Shown: piece by piece, positions 11,506 through 24,164 of the stretch
Layout of the letters: the number at the start of each line of letters is the position of its first letter
Position numbering within the stretch: position 1 is the first letter of the stretch
Notes under the pieces: generated by a model
Told to the model about the DNA's origin: nothing
Seen by the model: only the letters and a program-made list of their open reading frames with translations
Database searches by the model: none
Program-made: the position numbers and the translations under genes
DNA from: Lamellibrachia columna
Lineage: Eukaryota > Annelida > Polychaeta > Sabellida > Siboglinidae
Length of the DNA: 64,000 nucleotides
Direction: 5' to 3'
Assembly (NCBI GenBank): GCA_963662155.1
Contig: OY759261.1
Span: forward strand, 35,935,022 to 35,999,021

Positions 11506-13715
11506 AATATTTCACATTTGAAACATCCATTCTGATGAACATCTTCACTCATGTACTTAGCACAACCAGTAAGTATGAAATGGTGTTTCATTGTATCAAT
11601 ACATTTAATTGTAGTGTTAATAGATTGGTAGCAAAAACACATTGTTTCATCAATATTGTTGTGCATTGTACGGTTCTCAATTTTGGACAATGTGGCAGGA
11701 AAGTGGTAACAAGATGTGAATGCTTGGCATAATGTTTTATGCAAGGTATGAAAAATATGGTTCGCACAGAGATTTAATAACCTTTAGATCTTTGTTTAGT
11801 CTTTAGGTATATAAAGCTTTATATAATAGTAGTTTTGTCAGATAACATGGTGGTTAATTATATTGCAAATGAAATGACATTTCTTTATATGTACATCATG
11901 GACAAGAATGTAAAACACATTATGTCCTAATAACGTAACGCATCATGAACTACTGTGTATGACTCTGAGCGCTATTAAGTAAACAGGTACATACATGCGG
12001 CATGCCAATGTAAATGCTACATACCATGATTACTCAAATATAGTTCGTGAATTGGTAGTAATGGAGGATTAGTGGCGCTATCTTAAGAAGGAAGAATGTG
12101 ATGTTGTTATGTTACACCTCAGCACAACGTAGTATTTTCTAACAGCGGTTTCTTTTACGGAACTTTGTCATCCGTTCATTGTACAACATTAATTACCATA
12201 ATGTCATGTACAATATTGTGGATTTCGAGTCCGAAAACATGGTATATAATAAATTGTCAATTTTAGAAGATGTTATCAGTTATGGCTCGCGAATATCAAT
12301 GCACCCACACTTTTGTCAGAATTGTTATGTCGGCGGCACAAAGTCGAACAGATAACGTATGAAGCTCAAAGTGAAACAACAGTCATGGTTTTGGGGCCCT
12401 GCACCTGAAAGAGATAACAAAACCTAACCACATGCAACTACATTCAAGGATTCACTCAGAATGGGTTCTAGAAGTGGGAGATTCCTTTCTTTGGTTCACT
12501 GAGGACTGACATGTTAACCAGCGTGATCAATAAACGCATGCGCAGTTATATAAAATCGGGTTGTTAGACTCTATGCTGACATAGAAAGTAGAATCCCTAT
12601 GACAGCAATTTGGTGGGCGGCCGACTACCTTGAAATCCAACTAACCGCACATTGGTCTGCGCGTCGTAGTCGTAACCTGAAATCAACACAACAGTTATAC
12701 TGTCAATTGAAACTAGTCCTTTATGCCAATGAGAAACACAAATGATACACGTTTTTTGTAAAAGAACATTAAAAAGAAATGAAAACAGTGTACATTTAAC
12801 GTACTACCAGAGGAGCCCCCCCCCGTGCTCAACATGTCGCTAAAAAAATCGGAACTTCTAAGATTTTAAGATAGCAAACCTGATTTTTTGCAAGGGGACC
12901 GTTTCACTGAGACTAAGAGTTCATATGAAAAATCTATCATAACACAAAATCCATCATAGATTTTTAAGAGCGTTTTCAAAATGCGTTTCACTAAGACGCC
13001 CATAAAATCAATCATAAGCTAATGTCGTAACGATCGAAATTTCCATCGTAAGGTCCACAGCGCGCACAATTGGGCAACATAAATAGAAAGGTTGTCCAAA
13101 AGTGGCTGATAATACGAGCTATCGAAAACTGTTCAACTACATTTGACTTATTTGCTCACTGGGTAAAAAAAAAAATTTATTTTAAAAAAGAAGACGCCGT
13201 TCACAGAGGACACTATTTCTGTGACACACCGGCAAGGTGTTGTTTTGACAAATGAAGTGTTGACAGTTTTCAATAACTCGTGGTGAGCGCCAACAACCTC
13301 AACCGACGTTTCGTCATCGAGTATACCAATATGAACGTTAGAGGTGTATACATTGTGGTTGGCCACAGGTAAAACAATTGCTCAAACATTATGGTAGTAT
13401 GTAATGCAAATTTATTGTAGTATTACTATTAGGTAATGTATGTATTTATGTACATTGTTCTCTTCTCTTGTTAAATTAGTTAAGTATTTTTGTTTATGTA
13501 TATTCACAAACGTCCTTGATAAAAGTATCTCTAGTGGGCTGTTAATAAGCGTTTTATCTGATCACTTATCAACTAACGGAAGAATGTTTCCACGAACAAC
13601 GAAAATGGAGAAAAACATTAAAGTGAGGAGAATCACATACGAAAACATTCTTACATTTAAAGATGAACAGTCAAAGGTATCATGATAATGTTTTACTTAG
13701 AAGTGATAACACTGA
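11506..13715. other. No recognisable gene
   Basis: AT-rich with short ORFs only. It has a C8 run near 12818 and an A10 run near 13166. I recognise no family on either strand. Confidence 0.55.
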
Positions 13716-13990
13716 AAATATATACAACTGTATCATATAGTGCTATAAATAGTAAAACATATAAACATTACATAAACAATTATGATAATAGGATAGAATT
13801 TAAAATGTAGACAATTATATCATATGGTGCTATAAATAAGTCAAACTAGAAACATTATATAAACAGTTGTGATGATAGGATAACATTTAAAATCTCGACA
13901 ATTATAGCATATGGTGCTATTAATTGGACAAAATAGAAACATTAAATAAACAGTTATGATGATAGGATAAAATAAAACAAATTGACAATT
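13716..13990. repeat. 87-bp tandem repeat, about 3 copies
   Basis: The block TATCATATGGTGCTATAAAT recurs at 13731, 13818 and 13905, a constant 87-bp step. Copies share AAACATTA-x-ATAAACAGTT and GATGATAGGATA. They differ by scattered substitutions, so the array is old. Confidence 0.9.
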
Positions 13991-14325
13991 ATAATAGAAA
14001 GAATAACAAAGATGAAACTAAAATGTGCTGTGAAGGGTACATTTAAAAACAAAAAAGCTCTGAAAAAATGTCCGCACTGCCAGGCGGGGTGCTACGAACA
14101 CCGTGGAAGAGTGTATCCGATTCATTGGCCAGTGACACATATTCTGACCACTCTGTTTATCTGACAAAAGTGTTCAAGTGTGATGACAGTGCTATACTTT
14201 GATATATTCACTTCAAATATAGGTAAATATTTACAATTGTGTGTGTTTTACTGTTTAGTTATTTAATCTAACTTGCCATTTAGGTAGGGGTATTTAATTC
14301 CGGGGGGGGTATTTCTGGAGAGATT
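13991..14325. other. No recognised gene; small ORF with CPHC motif
   Basis: A 60-codon plus-strand ORF (13982-14164) contains KKCPHCQAGCYEHRGRVYP, a CxxC-x3-C arrangement, but no partner motif. It could be a chance frame or a decayed exon. Confidence 0.25.
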
Positions 14326-14329
14326 TTGT

Positions 14330-14560
14330 CCGCACACCAGAAGTGATACCGCGCTACCGATGTTGTACTGCAAACCTGTCTTACCCTTTTCAGCAAGTAA
14401 AATAAATGGACGTACATTTGCAGTCACTGGTTCCCGGTATATTTTATGGTACGACTGAACCACGACATCAATCCTTATTTGTTGTCTTAGGCTAGATGTG
14501 TTTTTATATTGAAAATTAACTTGAAAATGAATAGTCCTTTGATGTAATTCCAAATATGGT
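14330..14560. repeat. Dispersed repeat, unexpanded copy
   Basis: Shares in order with 19375-19890: CACCAGAAGTGATA, CAGTCACTGGTTCC, a TTTTATG-TACGACT block, and GTCTTAGGCTAGATGTGTTT with AACTTGAAAATGAATAGTCC. Here the central segment is present once; in the second copy it is tandemly amplified. Confidence 0.75.
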
Positions 14561-14937
14561 CACGAAATAGTATGATATATTCTTCCTTTAAAATATTCTG
14601 TTTTCTGAAGAGGATATGAGCGTGCTTGACATTTATGTAATGTTATTTTTTGAATATATTTTTTCGAAGTGTTATTATTCTGTTACATTCATGAAACCAA
14701 TACATCATACCATAACTTATGTACGACAACATTAATTAATTATAAAAGATTAAAGTTATGTATACGTTTAAGTTTGCTTAAAATGCAAAAAATTATGTAG
14801 TGTTGCATATTTTAATGTGGCTGTCAGATATTAGACCGTGAAGCAATAAGAGCAAAATTTTTAGCCATATTTATGATGATTTTGGACGTACATTGATGTT
14901 GTTGTTGTTCGTCACTTTGAACATAATGACTCTACTG

Positions 14938-15190
14938 TTAGATGTTAAGAGACAATCCTTTTATTTCATTCACATTCAGATACATTAGTTCAATTATACA
15001 TTGATGTGATGGTTCACATGATTTCATAAGCACCAACATACAACATTGCATTGAAAACGTTGTATCATCGGCATACCTAGTATACTTACACATACGCCTA
15101 GCCTCTGGTAAATAATTAATGTACATTATAAAACAATGTGAACACTTGTGGCGCAACTGTTTTGAAAATCTACACTTAAACAATATGGCT
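14938..15190 (-). pseudogene. Reverse-transcriptase fragment (YADD)
   Basis: The minus-strand frame reads CFIMYINYLPEARRMCKYTR, then YADDTTFSM. The F-I-MYIN-LPEA...YADDT order is the catalytic palm of jockey/CR1-type LINEs. About 80 residues survive; the GSxLGPLL block that should precede it is lost and only a short C-terminal part with LNVNEIKGLSLN follows. A dead fragment. Confidence 0.75.
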
Positions 15191-15835
15191 AAATGTTGTT
15201 ATAGTTCCAACAAATTTAACATAACAGAAATGAGTTCCACAGAGTCGGTGCGGCAACTGAAAAAGCTCTTAACACTGGGAATGAAAAGTACACGACAAAA
15301 CTTGGTCCTTTGATAGGAGTGGGTTTTATAAATGCGCTCGGTGAGGAGCTGGTATCGATGGGTGTTGTCGTATCGGTGGCAGGTTTCTCCTGTGGAGATC
15401 ACGTTTCAGTTCACTCGGTTGCCGGTTGGTGGTATAGAAATAGTAGTAGTAGCTTGCAAACAGGATATCCTATTAAGGTATCATATATAGGTTTGTTGTA
15501 CGCATATCCACATAGTCAGTAATTGATACCGTGTGCTCTACTGACGTCGTAATCGGCTGTCCGTTTGGTCGACGAAAACAAATAGCTTGCCCAGGGGTAT
15601 ATGTGATGGGTAACTGATACGTTGTTCTCTTTAACAAAGCTAGTCATTATGCACTTTTCTTCAGCGGAAATGGGTGTGTGATTGACGACTAGCTATTAAC
15701 ATATGTGGTGACATTTCATTGAACCCTCCTGTACCTTATACAACCGAACACCACCTTCTGTGAGACAACATGTATACTTTTATACATTGTGAACTTTCGC
15801 ATTGATTGGGACACGTGCTTTGATAAATTCCACCT
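15191..15835. other. No recognisable gene
   Basis: Short ORFs on both strands without family resemblance. Confidence 0.5.
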
Positions 15836-15912
15836 GTGTGTCGCGGTAACGTATCAGTTAGAACGTCGGGCTCTCAATCGAGAAAACCCCGATTCGAATC
15901 CGCTTGTTGCTG
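15836..15912 (+). repeat. tRNA-derived sequence (decayed tRNA-Glu-like or SINE head)
   Basis: CAGTTAGAACGTCGGGCTCTCAA followed by a GATTCGAATCC box resembles the D-arm, anticodon loop and T-arm (B box) of a tRNA. The loop CTCTCAA would give anticodon CTC. The anticodon stem is mismatched (TCGGG against TCGAG) and the acceptor stem does not pair, so it is a pseudogene or SINE head rather than a working tRNA. Confidence 0.45.
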
Positions 15913-16075
15913 TTTCGAAGCTTTGGCAATTTTGTTCATCCCACGTTGTCAGAGTTCACTCAGCTGTACAAATGAGTACCTTGCTACACAAAAAAACCGT
16001 GGCTGAATGTTTGCCATAGAAGTCGAGATGACGTTCGAATGAAAAGTTCTGCCAGGGGATGTAAAGTGTAAAACT

Positions 16076-16300
16076 CTTTGGACAGTCCCAGTGATTGGAT
16101 ACCGAGCTATATATGTTCGTACCATTACCTTTGGTTGTGGGTAGATATAAACACATTCCATTCACAATTATAGAAGTAACTGTGATCTTTGGACAGTCCC
16201 AGTGATTGGATATCGAGCTATATATGTTTGTACCATTACCTTTGGTTGTGGGTAGATATAAACACATTCCATTCACAATTATATAAGTAACTGTGATCTT
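16076..16300. repeat. 111-bp tandem duplication
   Basis: The segment starting CTTTGGACAGTCCCAGTGAT at 16076 recurs at 16187 with very few differences. A third partial copy starts at about 16297. Confidence 0.9.
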
Positions 16301-17764
16301 TGTTAGACCACATACCAGAGACGCCAACATCACCTTGGTCACTATGACGCAATTAAGAGGCCATTGCAGTTAGACTATATTATGTTAATTAATTATATTA
16401 TTAATGAAAGAACTTTGGATTATATATAATTTTGATCAATAAATGATATACATAATTATTATAAATATCACTTTCAAAACACACAATATTGTATCACAAA
16501 AACTTAAATATAACGTCAACACTTCGAATCGATAACCAGTGTGACGCGATCAGGACTGGTGTAATGTGAAGATGATCGCGGCGGCGTTGCCGTGTTACTA
16601 CACGCGCCGCCAAATGTTGTACCATTTGTAGCTGGTATAAAATCGTCCTTTGACACGAAACAACACCGCATTAACGTCGTCCAGCTTAGATGTTACTAGA
16701 GCTTGGACGATGGTTTTACACGCATTGACGATTGTATTGTCGTATCTTGGCGATGTTGTACAGCTGGAAATAAGCCGCTTGACACTTGCGAGCAACTTGC
16801 AACGACATACCTAAGTCACACCAACATGTTTATTTCCGCAAGTCATATGAAAGCACAGTGAAATAAAGCATATTCACCAGTGTGACAAAACATAAAAATA
16901 TAATTGTTTTTATCAATCTGACAATCCACACAAATCCGTAAACCAACTAATAAAAACGGCCATATAAACAATGTAAAAAAATATTGAATATTTTCAGAAC
17001 AGTTCATGAATAAATGGCAAACGTGGACAGCAAGAAAACACATTTGGCAATTTGCAAAATCAGCTACTCTGATTATGAGCATCTATGAACACTTCGCACA
17101 TAAAGTATTTTTGTAGTGCTACGTAAGTACCAAATGACGCATAACAATAGGCACTACCACTAGTCAGGTACGTTAGAAACTTGATAGGGACACACATTTT
17201 TTGTGGTGCTTCCTTGTGTAACCATATTAAGTTTTTTGATAGGAGTCAGCAAGTTTATGCCTTGTGGAAACGCATGTGCTGTTTTACCGTATTTCACCGT
17301 ATTTTAGCTCAATATATAAACTATGTTTTCTTATGTTACTTTTACATGACAAAGGCTTGTTTAAAATTACAGTAACCAGCACACTTTTGTGCATGACATA
17401 GAACACAAAAACATATTTAATTGGCTATATATTATTCATCTGTGCCTCAATTGGTTCTCTGGTAATGTACTTCACATACAATAAACATATGTATATAGGG
17501 ACACATATAACCGTTGACGGTGACTAATATTCCTAATAGTCCAGCAGACAAGTTGGAGTTTTGGGTTGGACCACGTCTTGTCGTGTACAGTTGTTCCTGT
17601 TGATTTAGTAAGAATAGATTGCGCGCTGTCTGAAACTGCCGGGCAGTTAATGTTGCTAATGTAACTAGTCTGTATAACCGGGCAAGCATGTCATAATCAA
17701 TATGAGATAGTTTCGGGTTTTCGCGAAATGTGTATGTAGGCTAGAAAGAAAACAGGGGATAGCA
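16301..17764. other. No recognisable gene
   Basis: AT-rich DNA with several short ORFs on both strands. Nothing recognised. Confidence 0.5.
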
Positions 17765-18395
17765 ACTAATATTTTAACAACATTTAACAAGGAAGCCGTT
17801 GCTTTATCGAGAGTGCAACAATTGTTCATCTATTGAGACATTTGTCTATTTTGGTTTTAAACTTATTCACACTGTTAGCTTTTATACAGCCAGTAGATAA
17901 TTTGTTGTTCCACGCATTTATCGTTCTCTATGACAGTGAATGCTTTCTGATATCGAATATACACTGTTCCTTCAATAACATGACTTCGTGTCCTCTATGT
18001 CTTCTATTTTACTAAACTAAGACAAAATACTTCTATCAATATTTTCAAAACTTATATTTCATCTCCTTTATCTTGTGATGTTTAGTCACATTTCTAGTTG
18101 CTTTTCAGAACTCTAAGTCTCTAAGTTCTGGACTCAGCTTAGTTCCTCTCCTGTGTACTAATTGTAAGGTATCAATGTCCTTCTTGCGATATGGCTTCCA
18201 AGCTTGTATACAATATTCTAAATGAAGCCAAACAATTGCATAATAAGATGTTTTTATATGTTATAGTTATCCTAATCAATCCAGTAATTTGATTACACTT
18301 TGAAGCTGCAATCTCACCATGCTCTGATATGTTCATGTCAACACTATTATTCCTAAGTCCTTTTATCTGATTCCAGAACGAAGATACCTTAATAA
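17765..18395 (-). pseudogene. CR1-type LINE, C-terminus and 3' UTR, decayed
   Basis: On the minus strand 17840-18395 reads, across several stops, ITGLIRITITYKN, then RRHRGHEVMLLKEQCIFDIR, then RTINAWN and a NSVNKFKTKIDK ending. This is the RGH...DIRK...R-x-INxWN...VNxFKxxID signature of CR1 proteins. It is followed (17765-17840) by the 3' UTR block AGCC-x-TTGCTTCCTTGTT shared with the copies at 57360, 53560 and 63540. Multiple frameshifts mean a dead copy. Confidence 0.75.
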
Positions 18396-18529
18396 TGTCT
18401 TAATAACTTCTAAACGAACGTTACTCAATAACACCGGAGGTTAGGATATCAAATAATGTGTTGTTCTTTTTTTCTTTAATGATTATGAAAATAGTGTTAG
18501 TATTTTTCTTTCAATCTTATGAATGGTTG

Positions 18530-18690
18530 AATAACGAGAGGACACGAAATGACATTACTATGTAATAGTTGGTTGGATATAGGCAAGTTAATTTTCAAGA
18601 GCGTGATAAATGAATGGAATTATCTACTGACTATGAAAATGCTAGTAACGTGAATATTGTTTAGACACAAAATAGATATTCCATATGGGA
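18530..18690 (+). pseudogene. CR1-type LINE C-terminal fragment
   Basis: The plus strand has, with frameshifts, RGHE, then SVINEWNYL and a segment equivalent to NVN-x-FRHKID. It is the same CR1 C-terminal signature as the neighbouring minus-strand copy, so two copies face away from each other here. The end runs directly into another reverse-transcriptase fragment. Confidence 0.55.
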
Positions 18691-19238
18691 AGGTTCCATG
18701 TTGGCGTTTGAATGAACAGGATGCATCGGGACATCGGTGGCTCGCCGCTAAGTGCCAACGATACGAGTACGTGACCAAAATACAGTATATCGACTTATCA
18801 CGGCCGTTCGATACTATCCGTCGAAAGAAAATCCTAGACGTTTTGCATTCATTCATCGATACAGACAACGTCCGAATCATACGGCTTCTACTATCGGAGA
18901 CGAATATCACCGTCAGGATTGACGACGCCATGTCTGCCGGCAATCGGCACTCGACAAGGGACTCGTTGTCGCTGGTACTCTTTATCGTGTACCTCGAAGC
19001 AGACCTACAGATACTGCACGGATGTCTTCCAAGCCGACCACCAGCCGACCACAACATACACAATGAGGCAACACACGCTGATGACGCCGACTTTATCTCA
19101 ACTGACCAAGACTACGCGAGTCAACGAGATCGCACCAACAACACTGGGAGATTCCACAGGTATCTAATTAACAGGAAACCATTTGTCGAATTTAATGAAG
19201 CCTTACAAATATCAAATGGTTATGTTCGCAATAAATAA
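18690..19238 (+). pseudogene. Reverse-transcriptase fragment (HADD)
   Basis: The open frame contains IQYIDLSRPFDTIRRKKILD (palm motif A type), then IIRLLLSETNITVRID, RDSLSLVLFIVYLEADLQ (the PQGDSLSPVLF block with the PQG lost) and THADDADFIST (YADD equivalent, His for Tyr). The motifs and spacing are those of a non-LTR-type reverse transcriptase different from the CR1 copies. The Pro-Gln-Gly loss and the missing thumb make activity unlikely. The ORF start at 18657 lies in unrelated CR1 sequence. Confidence 0.7.
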
Positions 19239-19374
19239 TAATAATAATAATTATAAAAAGTTGTTTTTATTATAATAATGATAATAAACGTAACAATTAT
19301 AGGAATTAGTAAAAACGATAAAGATGATAATAATAATTAAAAAAATTAAATCGTAACATGCATAAAATAAACAC

Positions 19375-19890
19375 CAGAAGTGATATTGCTCTACTGATAT
19401 TTGTAGTCCCACACAATTGTTCACGACCAAGAGCCAATGTCAAAATTGTAAAAAAAATTGTCAGCAAGCAACATACCTGGAAGTATATATGCAGCCACTG
19501 GTTCATGGTCTACTTTATGTTAAGACTCATACATGGAAGTATATGTGCGGCCACTGGTTCCTGGTCTACTTTATGTTACGACTCATACCTGGAAGTATAT
19601 ATGCAGCCACTGGTTCCTGGTCTACTTTATGTTACGACTCATACCTGGAAGTATATATGCAGCCACTGGTTCCTGGTCTACTTTATGTTACGACTCATAC
19701 CTGGAAGTATATATGCAGCCACTGGTTCCTGGTCTACTTTATGTTACGACTCATACCTGGAAGTATATATGCAGCCACTGGTTCCTGGTCTACTTTATGT
19801 TACGACTCATACAATGACGTTCATCCATATTTGATGTCTTAGGCTAGATGTGTTTGTACATTAAAATGAACTTGAAAATGAATAGTCCTA
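19375..19890. repeat. Dispersed repeat with internal 56-bp array
   Basis: A second copy of the repeat at 14330-14560. Between the shared flanks, the segment ACCTGGAAGTATATATGCAG...TTACGACTCAT (56 bp; starts at 19587, 19643 and so on) occurs about six times from 19475 to 19812. The long ORFs across it are products of the repeat. Confidence 0.9.
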
Positions 19891-20168
19891 TTACTTATTA
19901 GTTACTCAATGGAGTGGGACTAAGTACAAATGATTCAGCGCACATCCACACTTTGAGTGGGACAAATCCACTTTTCATCGGGTCGATCTGTACTGTAGTA
20001 AGTATTACCACCCCTGGCTAACGATGATGTATCAAACCCTGAGACAGACGATTCGATTTCTCTCCTTGGAATTCCGGCATGCTTTACGACCGATACTATA
20101 CAGACAGTGGGATAGATGAGATTCCCATCATGTACGATAGAGGGTGTGTGACGAACGGAGCCGTTACA

Positions 20169-20325
<157 letters not shown>

Positions 20326-20388
20326 GGATGTGCGTGTTGTATTCAATGTGTTTGTGTCTTTATTCGACATTAGTTGATGGTCAGTCAT

Positions 20389-20790
20389 TGTTATTACATT
20401 TTGGGCCCGCATGTTATTACAAAATGGGCACCCCTGAAATGATTACAAAATGGGCCTCATGTTATTACAAAATGGGTTCATCGGTTTATTACAAAATGGA
20501 CCTCCTGTTAATAATAATAACAACACATTTTATTTCATATAGCGCCAGATCCAATGTTATATTGTTCATGGCGCTTTACAACATGTACAAGACAATTGTA
20601 AGTAGTTTTATAAAATTGCTAAAATAATAATAATTATAACCATTTCTACAACCTGTAATTATAACCATTTCTACAACCTGTATAAAATATATATTTACAA
20701 CCTGAATAAAGTTATTACAAAATGGTTCGTTATTACAAAATGGGCCTGCTTTTATTACAAAATGGGTCGTTTATTACAAAATGGTTCGTA
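20389..20790. repeat. Short-unit array ATTACAAAATGG, split by an insertion
   Basis: The motif TTATTACAAAATGGGC recurs about four times at 20392-20505 and again four times at 20705-20790. The two halves are separated by a LINE 3' tail (20505-20700), which evidently inserted into a pre-existing array. Confidence 0.8.
20505..20700 (-). mobile_element. LINE/SINE 3' tail insertion
   Basis: ATAATAATAACAACACATTT followed by ATTTCATATAGCGCCAGATC and a GGCGCTTTACAACATG block. On the minus strand this is the GCGC-hairpin and (ATT)n tail found at the 3' end of L2/CR1-type elements (compare 4535-4600). A TTTCTACAACCTG motif follows it three times. Confidence 0.5.
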
Positions 20791-20794
20791 ACAC

Positions 20795-21125
20795 ACGTGT
20801 GTAGGCAACATCGCGCGTCCGCAACGAATACACAACTCGGCTGCCAGATTGATTCTGCGTCGTCCACGTAGCGACAGTGCCAGGCCCCTGTCACAAGAAC
20901 TTCACTGGCTGCCCGTGGCATGCAGAGTCGTTTTCGAGATACTGGTACTTACATACAAAGCCACGCACGACGAAGCGCCAGTGTATCTCTGTGAACGCGT
21001 GCGCCCATATCAACCGGCAAGAGCACTGCGCTCTGCCAGCAGTAACAGTTTGGAAGTGAAACGCATTCGTATCAAGGTGGGAACGGCTCGTTCGCAGTGG
21101 CTGCGGGGTCCCTGTTACCTAACTT
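20795..21125 (+). pseudogene. L2-type LINE C-terminal fragment
   Basis: The plus-strand frame contains ILRRPRSDSARPL, ELHWLPVACRVVFEILVLTYK, EAPVYLCERVRPYQPARALR and SSNSLEV. This LHWLPV-x-x-R-x-x-FxI-x-x-LTYKA...P-YL...P-R-LRS order is the C-terminal region of L2/CR1-clade proteins. The expected AAPxLWN block is degraded. Only about 100 residues remain. Confidence 0.75.
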
Positions 21126-22530
21126 TATTAAAACCTGTGACACTCTCGCCAGCTTCAAATGTCGACACATTTCTTTCGTATCGCATATTAGCGTATATTC
21201 CAGATGAAAATTGTCCTCTACTCATATCAATTTAATTATGACTATTCCAGTAATCTGATTCATGACATTTAACATTATTTTACCAATAACAGTTATCACT
21301 TAAATATTATTATAAACATATTTTACTAAATTATTAAATTATTTATTATCATTAATCATACATATACATTTATTTATTTTTTAGTAACATTGCTATACAA
21401 TTATTGTGTCATATTAATGTTATACTAATTTTCATTACTAGCAGCTAATATTATATTTATTTTGTTATTTCTTTATTTAGTAATTCTAAGCTATCTTATG
21501 GCTGTATTTATGTTAAATATTTCTTATTATACATCCATCCATATTTGGTCCTGCACAAAATTATCCACATTTATTATTACATCAAATTTGTAATTATTAT
21601 TACTGTACAAAATTCCCCACATTATTATACAAAATTATGCATATTAAACATAACACAAACTGGAGGGTAATATGTTGTATATAAATATAATTCAGGGGGT
21701 CTCTCTTACATAAGTTGCCTTTATCTCTGCGTCCCAGCTGTCACACGCGTAATGTGCCATCTCATTTGTCATGTGCTGACGGAATCACAACTTTGTCTTG
21801 TGGATGCCAATCTTCACGAAGTACACCAACCATATTTACAACGAGAACCTTCAAACCAGAAGATGGCAAATGTCAATCCAAGCACAAGAGGGGAACTTTA
21901 ACCCTAGCCTAGGTCGGAGTGACCAATGATAAACTTACACGGTGTACATAGATTAGAGTTATTCATGAGTGCTTCTAAAACATCATAACATTGCTAATAA
22001 TTATCACACAAATGTGACTGAGGTATCATTTTGTTGCTAAAAGACACTATTATAATAGATCAAGAGGATATTACTATTTGAATTTCATTAAAAAAAAAGC
22101 AACAATTTAAATTTCCACCCTGCCACCAGGTAATTACTGAGTGGCTGTCTGTCCCTATGTCCATTTGGAAAAATGCAGTCAAACATACAAAATAAAACTA
22201 AAATGAATCAAATATTTTGAGAACTTTTACTTTTATGATTTTTTTCAACACCGGACTATGGCCTGAAATCACGTTAGCAACTTGCTGATATTTACCTCAA
22301 AAAACAAAAAGCTTGCAACATCATTCTAACTGTCTGAACTAGTATAATAATATGATTTACTAATGGTGTCATGCAATCTGCCAAAATATTGACGTGGACG
22401 TAAAAGTGAACTGATCGTCTCATGATTTCTCTGTGTTCTGTTGTTATTTCTGTAAACTATTGCTGGAAGTTACTGAATGTCAAAATGTAAATTTTATTAT
22501 CTGATGAAAATTTCAAACACCTAACAACCA
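21126..22530. other. No recognisable gene
   Basis: Very AT-rich. Short ORFs only. Confidence 0.5.
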
Positions 22531-22985
22531 CTGATCTGCTTTCTCTTATGAATGAATGCGTGTGTTTCAATGCAAGGAGCATAGTATATAAGAAAAACGA
22601 ATTAAACATTATGATAAAAGATATTAACCCTCACATAACTGGGATAACTGAATCATGGGCCGACAAAGACATATCAGATGCTGAATTAGGACTGACAGGA
22701 TATGTAATGTTTAGGAGAGATCGAACATGAAGAAAAGGAGAGGGGGTTATTTTGATATTAAATAATCTATTCAGGCTTACGAAATAAAATTAGAAAGGGA
22801 AGCAAATTGCAATGAAGCTGTTTGGTGCAATAGTTACAGGAAATTCAACATTAACTATTGGATTAGTTTACCGAAGTCCAAACATAAACGAAGAGGATCA
22901 CACAAAAATACAAAACGCTATTAAGGAAGTGAGTAAAGGGGAATGTATCATAATGGGAGATTTTATACACAAAACAAAGTGAGAT
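22530..22985 (+). pseudogene. CR1-type LINE endonuclease N-terminal part
   Basis: The plus strand reads CFNARSIVYKKNELNIMIKD, then PHITGITESWADKDISDAEL and GYVMFRRDRT before a TGA. After frameshifts it continues with GLVYRSPNINEEDH and IIMGDF. NARSI, ITE(T/S)W and GDF are the metal-binding and catalytic blocks of the APE-type endonuclease of CR1 elements. It is close in sequence to the minus-strand CR1 at 38316-38522. Truncated both ways and frameshifted. Confidence 0.8.
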
Positions 22986-24009
22986 ACTAGTGATGGAAAT
23001 GAAAATCGTTACTACAGAGTGATACTAAAGTCAGCCGGAACCCATTTCGCACTAGTAGTGCGTGTTGAATTTGGCCCAGTGGTCACTCCTAGGGTTAATA
23101 ATGATTGGATTTGATGCAGCCTGTCGCAACAACATGGTCTTATTTTGTATATGTTTTGAGCGACAAGACTTGTTGGCAAGTGACAAACTAGCAAGTCTAG
23201 TTTCAAGTCAATGACCTCCAAGTCCATGTCAAGTCTCATGTCATATCTCTGAATTCCAAGTCAACTCCCAAGTAATGAAAATGAGTGACTCAAATGGCAT
23301 AATGGTGGGGTGTTCACATGTTTCGGCGAATGGTGGCATTATGGCCCCACCTTTTATGTTACTAAAGTATATAGAGTAGGAATTTTAGCAAGTAGTGTAT
23401 TCCAATTCTGCAGTGTATGCAACTAGGCATTGTGTCGAGTATTATCAGTGATGGGTTGATATTTTAATGTGCTGGTGGCGATGACATGAATTGTCTTGTG
23501 TTGTAGGAATATTACTACATGTACGGTATTGCTATATAGAAATGTGGGCTTTGGGAACATTGTGTCCAGGCGGCTTTGTATGAGGCTCAGCCACAGGCTT
23601 GGCATATGTTACAGGGTCCACATTTCATGTTCTTAATTGGAATAGTATGACATTAGGCAAACCCTTAATAAACGTCATTAGTTTGGCCTTTTCATATCTT
23701 TACATCTGGCTTGCGTTGTTGATTGCATAAATGCATTTATGGCAAAATTAAATGAATAAAGATATCACACCTGACTCGAATCAGCCCTGAACGCGGTGAA
23801 ATCTCGTTTGACTATTATTACTGGTGTGTAAGGCAGAAACAAGACTCCTCCACTTCTGTCAGCCAGGCCCCAGCTGAGGTGCATTTCCTGTAATACTGTT
23901 CTCTTCCATGTTGTTTTTGGTTGTTTTCATTTTCCTTTGGGGGTCCATCTCAAGGCTGTTTTGGTTATATTGTCATCATCCTTTGATGAAATGTTTGACT
24001 GTGGCAGCA
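22986..24009. other. No clear gene; possible further decayed GARS exon near 23860
   Basis: Minus-strand 23850-23905 contains ITGN followed in another frame by LS and a VLF, weakly like the next glycyl-tRNA synthetase block. This is too little for a call. The rest is AT-rich. Confidence 0.3.
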
Positions 24010-24164
24010 ACGATCTATGCAGAGACTTAACCATGGCAGCAATATCTGTATTTCCTTCTTCAGGTCGACATTTGCCTTCTTGTCAGAAAGACCCTTCTCC
24101 AGGCAAGCTGAAACAAGACCACAAGATTTCAGTGAGAAACAATTTCAGCAAAACTACCTTCAAA

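Noticed and set aside
15836..15912. Functional tRNA-Glu gene
   Set aside because: Anticodon stem mismatched and no acceptor-stem pairing.
19358..19842. ORFs of 94-158 codons with VYMQPLVPGLLYV repeats
   Set aside because: Frames through the 56-bp array within a dispersed repeat.
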